10,524 bases of DNA from contig MAXP01000279.1 in NCBI GenBank assembly GCA_001751085.1, positions 1 through 10,524 on the forward strand, written 5' to 3'. Position 1 is the stretch's first letter. Every line of letters starts with the position of its first letter. Source of the DNA: Desulfobacterales bacterium C00003060 (lineage in GTDB: Bacteria > Desulfobacterota > Desulfobacteria > Desulfobacterales > C00003060). A program made the translations under genes and the position numbers. The notes under the pieces were generated by a model that was not told the DNA's origin, did not search any database, and worked only from the letters and a program-made list of their open reading frames with translations. Below are positions 6,641-10,524 of this stretch, piece after piece.

Positions 6641-7660
6641 ATGGAATTATACCTGGACTCCGCACTTATCGATGAAATTGAAGAGGCCTTTCATCTTGGC
6701 TTCCTGACCGGGCTGACTACTACCCCCACCTTCATGCATCGTGATGGAATCACCGATATTGACGGAACCATCCTAAAGCTTGCAGGCATGGTCCCTGTTA
6801 TCCACATCGAGGCACTCGGTGAAAGTGCCGACGAGATTCACGATGAAGCGCACCGCCTCCTTGATCTTGGATTGAAGAAAGAGGCGACCGTGTTCAAGGT
6901 TCCCGTTTCCCTTGAAGGGGTTAAGGCCTGCAAAAGGCTCACCGATGATGGGATCAGAGTGAATGTCCATCTTGTATACACACTTCAGCAGGCATATATG
7001 GCAATGGCTGCCGGAGCCGCCTACGTCTGCCCGCTGGTGGGACGTTTGCAGGACCAGGGGCATGACGCGCTCGCTTTGATCGAACAGTGTGTAAACGCTG
7101 TGGAATATTACAAGTACAACTGTAAGGTGATGTTTTCATCGGTCAGGCATTCCGAGCATGTTCGAAATGCGATCAACCTGGGAGTTCACACTGTCACGGT
7201 CCCCTGGAAGGTGATTAAGGTACTCACGGAGAACCCCTTGACGACTGTCGGCACACAACAGTTCTTCGAACACACCCGCCTGCTGACCCTCTGCGTCAAG
7301 GATGTGATCAGTGATTTCAATCCTACGATTCATATGAGCAAGACGATATATGACGCCCTGGTTGTCATGACCCGGGGTGGATTTGGTGCTGTAACAATCG
7401 TTGACGATAAAGAGGAAATCCGCGGTATTTTTACGGATGGCGACCTTCGCCGAATGCTTGAGAAAGAAGATGAGACCTCCCTGCACAAGAAGCTCTCAGA
7501 GTTGGAACTCAACGTTCCCATTCACATCTCAGGGGATTCTTTGCTGTATGAGGCCTCTCAACTGCTGAAAGGAAGGCAGGTCGACACGATTTGCGTTGTG
7601 CAAGGCAAGAAGCAGATCGGGATGCTGGATATCCAGGATATCATTAAGGTCACCACCTAA
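6641..7660 (+). CDS. Transaldolase/fructose-6-phosphate-aldolase domain fused to a KdsD-like CBS pair
   Basis: Two-part protein of 339 residues. Residues 1 to about 215 look like the small transaldolase/FSA barrel: MELYLD at the N-terminus with Asp6, GLTTTPT (24-30), IEAL with Glu57, the Schiff-base lysine Lys86 in FKVPVS, CPLVGR (130-135) and SSVRH (166-170). Residues about 217-339 form two CBS domains. The first contains GIFTDGDLRR (262-271), a string characteristic of the SIS+CBS arabinose-5-phosphate isomerase KdsD; the second ends IGMLDIQDII. The gene sits between kdsA and kdsB, so a role in supplying or adjusting arabinose 5-phosphate is a reasonable inference. The SIS isomerase domain of KdsD is absent. 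Two conserved positions differ: Thr28 for the usual Asn of TTNPS, and Leu132 for Tyr/Phe. AAGGAA (6624-6629) is the ribosome site. Domain assignment is firm; the reaction is not known. Confidence 0.88.
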   Translation: MELYLDSALIDEIEEAFHLGFLTGLTTTPTFMHRDGITDIDGTILKLAGMVPVIHIEALGESADEIHDEAHRLLDLGLKKEATVFKVPVSLEGVKACKRLTDDGIRVNVHLVYTLQQAYMAMAAGAAYVCPLVGRLQDQGHDALALIEQCVNAVEYYKYNCKVMFSSVRHSEHVRNAINLGVHTVTVPWKVIKVLTENPLTTVGTQQFFEHTRLLTLCVKDVISDFNPTIHMSKTIYDALVVMTRGGFGAVTIVDDKEEIRGIFTDGDLRRMLEKEDETSLHKKLSELELNVPIHISGDSLLYEASQLLKGRQVDTICVVQGKKQIGMLDIQDIIKVTT

Positions 7661-7685
7661 GCAGTGAGCAGGAAACCCGAAGGGA

Positions 7686-7709
7686 ACTTCTCAAAAAGCC
7701 GGGTACCCT
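7686..7709. repeat. Intergenic repeat, copy 1 (before kdsB)
   Basis: ACTTCTCAAAAAGCCGGGTACCCT-type sequence located 26 nt after the stop of the transaldolase-CBS gene and 45 nt before the kdsB ATG. It matches 8535-8560 with one substitution and two small indels. AACTTC (7685-7690) and GAAGTT (7711-7716) form an inverted pair around it, so the copy could fold as a hairpin. Confidence 0.6.
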
Positions 7710-7753
7710 TGAAGTTATGGTAACAGGCCTCTCCGGTGAACGGTTACGACAAA

Positions 7754-8512
7754 ATGAAATTCCTTGGTGTTATTCCCGCCCGTTACGCATCAACGCGCTT
7801 TCCAGGCAAGCCTCTCGTTGATATCGCAGGGAAAATGATGATTCAACGGGTCTATGAGCGTGCCGCCAGGGGCATGGAACATTTATGGGTTGCCACCGAC
7901 GATGCCCGGATTGAACAAGCTGTCAAGGGTTTCGGCGGCAGGGTTGTTCTGACCTCTGAAACCTGTCCCAGCGGTACCGACCGCTGCATGGAAGCCGCAG
8001 ATAAACTTATCGCTGAAGCAGGTGAAGGGTTTGACGTTGTCATAAACATCCAGGGGGATGAACCCCTTCTTCATCCTGAAATCCTGGAAAAGCTCATGGC
8101 CTGTTTCGGTGACGGAGCAGCAGATATTGCGACCATGGTGAACCCGGTCGTACATGCGGATGATATTTTCAATCCCAACGAAGCCAAGGTTGTGTTCAAC
8201 AGGAACAGGGATGCCCTTTATTTCAGCCGGTCGCCGATCCCGTACGTAATGGACGTGAAGAAGGAGGAGTGGCTCAAGCATCATAGATTTTACAAGCATA
8301 TCGGGATCTACGCCTACAAGATTGATATCTTGAGAAAAATCACTCAACTGCCTTTATCTTCTCTTGAAAGGACCGAACGGTTGGAGCAGAACCGCTGGCT
8401 GGAAAACGGCTTCAAGATCAAGGTTGAGATCACAGTCTACGAAAGCGTTTCGGTTGACACGCCGCAGGACATCGAGCGGGTTATGAGATTGCTCGATCAG
8501 AATCTGTTTTGA
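7754..8512 (+). CDS. kdsB: 3-deoxy-manno-octulosonate cytidylyltransferase (CMP-Kdo synthetase)
   Basis: Activates Kdo with CTP to give CMP-Kdo for transfer to lipid A, in the cytoplasm. The 252 residues match the family (E. coli about 248). The nucleotide-binding loop is IPARYASTRFPGKPL (7-21), and INIQGDEPL (98-106) carries the metal-binding Asp102. SGTDRC (73-78), ALYFSRSPIPY and YKHIGIYAY follow, with the second metal aspartate Asp235 in SVDTPQD. The ATG at 7754 gives the standard N-terminus; a GTG at 7736 would add six residues but lies inside a repeated 12-bp word and has no better ribosome site. No Shine-Dalgarno is evident. SGTDRC and several other stretches recall Bacteroidota KdsB, though this is from memory. 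It lies between two copies of a short intergenic repeat. Confidence 0.95.
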   Translation: MKFLGVIPARYASTRFPGKPLVDIAGKMMIQRVYERAARGMEHLWVATDDARIEQAVKGFGGRVVLTSETCPSGTDRCMEAADKLIAEAGEGFDVVINIQGDEPLLHPEILEKLMACFGDGAADIATMVNPVVHADDIFNPNEAKVVFNRNRDALYFSRSPIPYVMDVKKEEWLKHHRFYKHIGIYAYKIDILRKITQLPLSSLERTERLEQNRWLENGFKIKVEITVYESVSVDTPQDIERVMRLLDQNLF

Positions 8513-8534
8513 CGGTTCAGCGGATACGGATGTG

Positions 8535-8560
8535 ACTTTTCAAAAAGCTCGGGCTACCCT
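8535..8560. repeat. Intergenic repeat, copy 2 (after kdsB, before waaA)
   Basis: The ACTTTTCAAAAAGC block followed by TCGGGCTACCCT lies 23 nt after the kdsB stop and 12 nt before the waaA ATG. It is an imperfect direct copy of 7686-7709, so kdsB is bracketed by the two. It is absent from the kdsA to transaldolase-CBS gap. Confidence 0.6.
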
Positions 8561-8572
8561 CCCCCAAAAAAA

Positions 8573-9808
8573 ATGACCATTCTCTACAACTTTTCAATCT
8601 GGTTTCTTGGCCTGTTCCTCACCCTGGCCGCCCGATTCAGCCATAAGGCCAGGTTATGGGTGGATGGCCGTAAAAGCTGGAGCGAAAAACTAAGCGCTGA
8701 ACTCCGCAAGAGTTCCAGTCTGATCTGGTTTCACGCCTCTTCTCTTGGCGAGTTTGAACAGGGGCGTCCTATCATCGAAAGAGTGAGGAACGATTACCCG
8801 AACCATCAGATCCTTTTGACCTTCTATTCGCCATCCGGATATGAAGTCAGGAAGGATTTTTCCAAGGCGGACTACGTCTGTTACCTGCCTCTCGACACCC
8901 CAGGCAATGCCGAAAAATTCCTGGATATCACCCGTCCGAAACTGGCCATCTTTATCCGCTACGAATTTTGGCATAACTTTCTCAGGGCGATGTTCAAAAG
9001 AGATATCCCGGTGGTGACGGTATCTGCAATTTTCAGGAAAAATCAGATTTTTTTCAAGCCCTACGGTGCCTGGTTCCGGAAAACCCTGAGAGGGATATCC
9101 TATTTCTTTGCTCAAAACCAGGTCAGTCTGGACCTTCTGGATTCCATAGGAATCACAAACACTGTGCTGAGCGGTGACACCCGACTTGACCGGGTCTGGG
9201 AAGCTGTTCAAAAAAAAAGGGAATTCCCATTTGTAAAAAAGTTTCTCGCAGGAAAAATGTGCCTGATGGCTGGAAGCACCTGGCCATATGATAACAAACT
9301 GCTGAATGGCATCCTTCCTGAATTCCCCGACCTGAAATTTGTGATCGTACCCCATCACGTGGATGATGCAAACATCCGGAGAACCATGGATCTATTCGGA
9401 GACCGGGCGGTCCTTTACACCCAGGGGGAAGATCAGGATCTGCAAGAAAAACAGGTGCTGGTGGTCGACACCATGGGAATGCTGGCCTATCTTTACCGGC
9501 TGGCGGACCTGACCTATATCGGGGAGGGCTTTGGTAAAGGGATTCATAGTATTTTGGAACCGGCGGCATTCGGAATCCCCGTCTTTTTCGGCCCCAACTA
9601 CCACAAATTTCAGGAAGCCGTGGATCTGGTGGAACGCAGGGGCGTTTTTTGCGTCAAGGACCGGACGCAACTGATTGAGGTAATCCGTTATTTTGTCAAT
9701 AACGAAGAAGAAAGGCAGGGGGCGGGCAGAATCTGCCGGGATTATATCATAGAAAAAAAAGGGGCTACCGAAAAAGTAATGGGGGGTCTGAAGGAGTTCC
9801 TTGAATGA
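8573..9808 (+). CDS. waaA: 3-deoxy-D-manno-octulosonic acid (Kdo) transferase
   Basis: GT30 glycosyltransferase (WaaA/KdtA) that moves Kdo from CMP-Kdo onto the lipid A precursor at the inner face of the inner membrane. The 411 residues are a normal length. A hydrophobic anchor (about 3-20) precedes the GRKSW segment. ASSLGEFEQG holds the catalytic glutamate Glu60, and IRYEFW holds a second conserved acidic residue, Glu131. The C-terminal Rossmann-like half has GDTRLDRV (201-208), AGSTWPYDN (233-241) and GEGFGKGIHSILEPAAFGIPV (317-337, nucleotide-sugar binding). The wording is close to Bacteroidota WaaA as I remember it. There is no Shine-Dalgarno; the ATG follows a run of A, an initiation style common in Bacteroidota. 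How many Kdo residues it adds cannot be told. Last gene of the module; it ends 19 bp from the convergent adaptor gene. Confidence 0.95.
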   Translation: MTILYNFSIWFLGLFLTLAARFSHKARLWVDGRKSWSEKLSAELRKSSSLIWFHASSLGEFEQGRPIIERVRNDYPNHQILLTFYSPSGYEVRKDFSKADYVCYLPLDTPGNAEKFLDITRPKLAIFIRYEFWHNFLRAMFKRDIPVVTVSAIFRKNQIFFKPYGAWFRKTLRGISYFFAQNQVSLDLLDSIGITNTVLSGDTRLDRVWEAVQKKREFPFVKKFLAGKMCLMAGSTWPYDNKLLNGILPEFPDLKFVIVPHHVDDANIRRTMDLFGDRAVLYTQGEDQDLQEKQVLVVDTMGMLAYLYRLADLTYIGEGFGKGIHSILEPAAFGIPVFFGPNYHKFQEAVDLVERRGVFCVKDRTQLIEVIRYFVNNEEERQGAGRICRDYIIEKKGATEKVMGGLKEFLE

Positions 9809-9827
9809 TCTCTGTCAATCCCCCAAT

Positions 9828-10524
9828 CTACTTTTGTTCTTCTGTGTGCTGAACGCGCAGCTTCATCCCCTCTCTGGGCGCACTGATCTGGGTGGTAATC
9901 ACCAGGTCCCCGTCATTGAGGCCTTTGCCTACATAGACTGAGTCGTTCAGACGCCGCAGCACCTCCACCGGTTGTATGGATAGATGACTGTTATCGGCAA
10001 GATAAACCATATTTCCAGGATGAATCGCAGATCGGGGCAGTAGATAGGCCCTGTCGATCTTTTTCCCCGTGAGCTCAACATGGACAAACATGCCGGGTTT
10101 AAGGAAATATGAGGCCGGCACCTCAACAACTAAAGGAAGTGTCCGGGTCTTTTCATCTACTTCAGCCCTGATGCGTGCAAGACGGCCTTCCCAGGTATGG
10201 GTCCGGCCGGCGCTTTCAAATATCACTTTAGCCCTCCCTGTCTCCTCCTTACCAGGATTAATTGCCATGGGCAGGTCACCCAGCCAGGGCAAATCCTTAA
10301 AAGGTACTCGCACCTCCACCTCCAGGGTCGAAGAACTATAGATGCGCCCAAGGAAGGCCCCGGCACTTACGAATTGTGCCTTTTCAACCCCTTTTTCCAG
10401 GACCCAGCCATCAAAGGGCGACTTAATGCTTGTGCGATCCAGGTCTAAAAGGGCCTCCCTGAGCTGGACCTCGACCAGCTCCTTCTTGGCCTGCAACCCA
10501 TTACGCCTGGGATGCATCAGGGCC
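9828..10524 (-). CDS. RND efflux periplasmic adaptor (membrane fusion protein), C-terminal part; 5' end beyond the window
   Basis: HlyD/AcrA-type adaptor that would link an inner-membrane RND pump to an outer-membrane channel across the periplasm. About 232 codons are present and the frame stays open to the window edge, so the signal peptide, first lipoyl half and much of the hairpin are missing. What is visible: the end of the coiled-coil hairpin (LQAKKELVEVQLREALLDL), the returning lipoyl half (TSIKSPFDGWVLEKGV, then FVSAGAFLGRIY), a beta-barrel (from LEVEVRVPFKDL) and the membrane-proximal domain ending in GDLVITTQ and a charged EEQK tail. An internal ATG at 10515-10517 lies in the hairpin and is not the start. 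Adaptors usually sit directly upstream of their pump; here the pump on the same strand begins at 5371, with the Kdo module between them. Confidence 0.9.
   Translation of the reverse strand, partial: ALMHPRRNGLQAKKELVEVQLREALLDLDRTSIKSPFDGWVLEKGVEKAQFVSAGAFLGRIYSSSTLEVEVRVPFKDLPWLGDLPMAINPGKEETGRAKVIFESAGRTHTWEGRLARIRAEVDEKTRTLPLVVEVPASYFLKPGMFVHVELTGKKIDRAYLLPRSAIHPGNMVYLADNSHLSIQPVEVLRRLNDSVYVGKGLNDGDLVITTQISAPREGMKLRVQHTEEQK

Noticed and set aside
7736..7753. GTG start adding six residues to KdsB
   Set aside because: The family N-terminus begins at the ATG at 7754. The GTG falls inside the 12-bp string GTGAACGGTTAC that also occurs at 5456-5467 in non-coding DNA, and it has no good ribosome site.

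Overview
The window looks like a Gram-negative chromosome segment, most likely from the Desulfobacterota (old Deltaproteobacteria). The call rests on the style of the aspartyl-tRNA synthetase, a tripartite-type RND efflux system, Kdo/LPS genes, and spacers filled with degenerate 7-8 bp tandem words. No 16S or other formal marker is present, so the assignment is a judgement from protein style and gene content.

Layout: (1) 1-183, a spacer with inverted CTCCAAC-type heptads, then a good Shine-Dalgarno and a TTG start for aspS (184-1992, +). (2) 1993-2218, a convergent spacer with more heptad repeats, a 16-bp stem and a weak terminator. (3) 2219-5371 (-), a complete 1050-residue RND efflux pump. 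(4) 5372-5770, a 399-bp divergent spacer with TGAACC-type octads and a consensus sigma70 promoter for the next operon. (5) 5771-9808 (+), a four-gene Kdo module: kdsA, a transaldolase-CBS fusion, kdsB and waaA/kdtA. (6) 9828 to the window end (-), the C-terminal part of an RND-type membrane fusion protein (periplasmic adaptor).

The Kdo module should make Kdo-8-phosphate (KdsA), activate Kdo as CMP-Kdo (KdsB) and transfer it to lipid A (WaaA). The position between kdsA and kdsB, where a SIS+CBS arabinose-5-phosphate isomerase (KdsD) might be expected, is held by a protein whose C-terminal CBS pair looks like that of KdsD but whose catalytic half is a transaldolase/fructose-6-phosphate-aldolase barrel with its Schiff-base lysine retained. 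This is the most interesting item in the window. It suggests a different way of supplying or controlling arabinose 5-phosphate. No kdsC phosphatase and no SIS-type kdsD are visible here.

The Kdo module lies on the opposite strand, exactly between the adaptor gene and the RND pump gene, which are normally adjacent. KdsB and WaaA resemble Bacteroidota versions as I remember them, and kdsB is flanked by two imperfect copies of a 24-26 bp sequence. Together these suggest that the module was assembled or acquired as a cassette, but this is inference.
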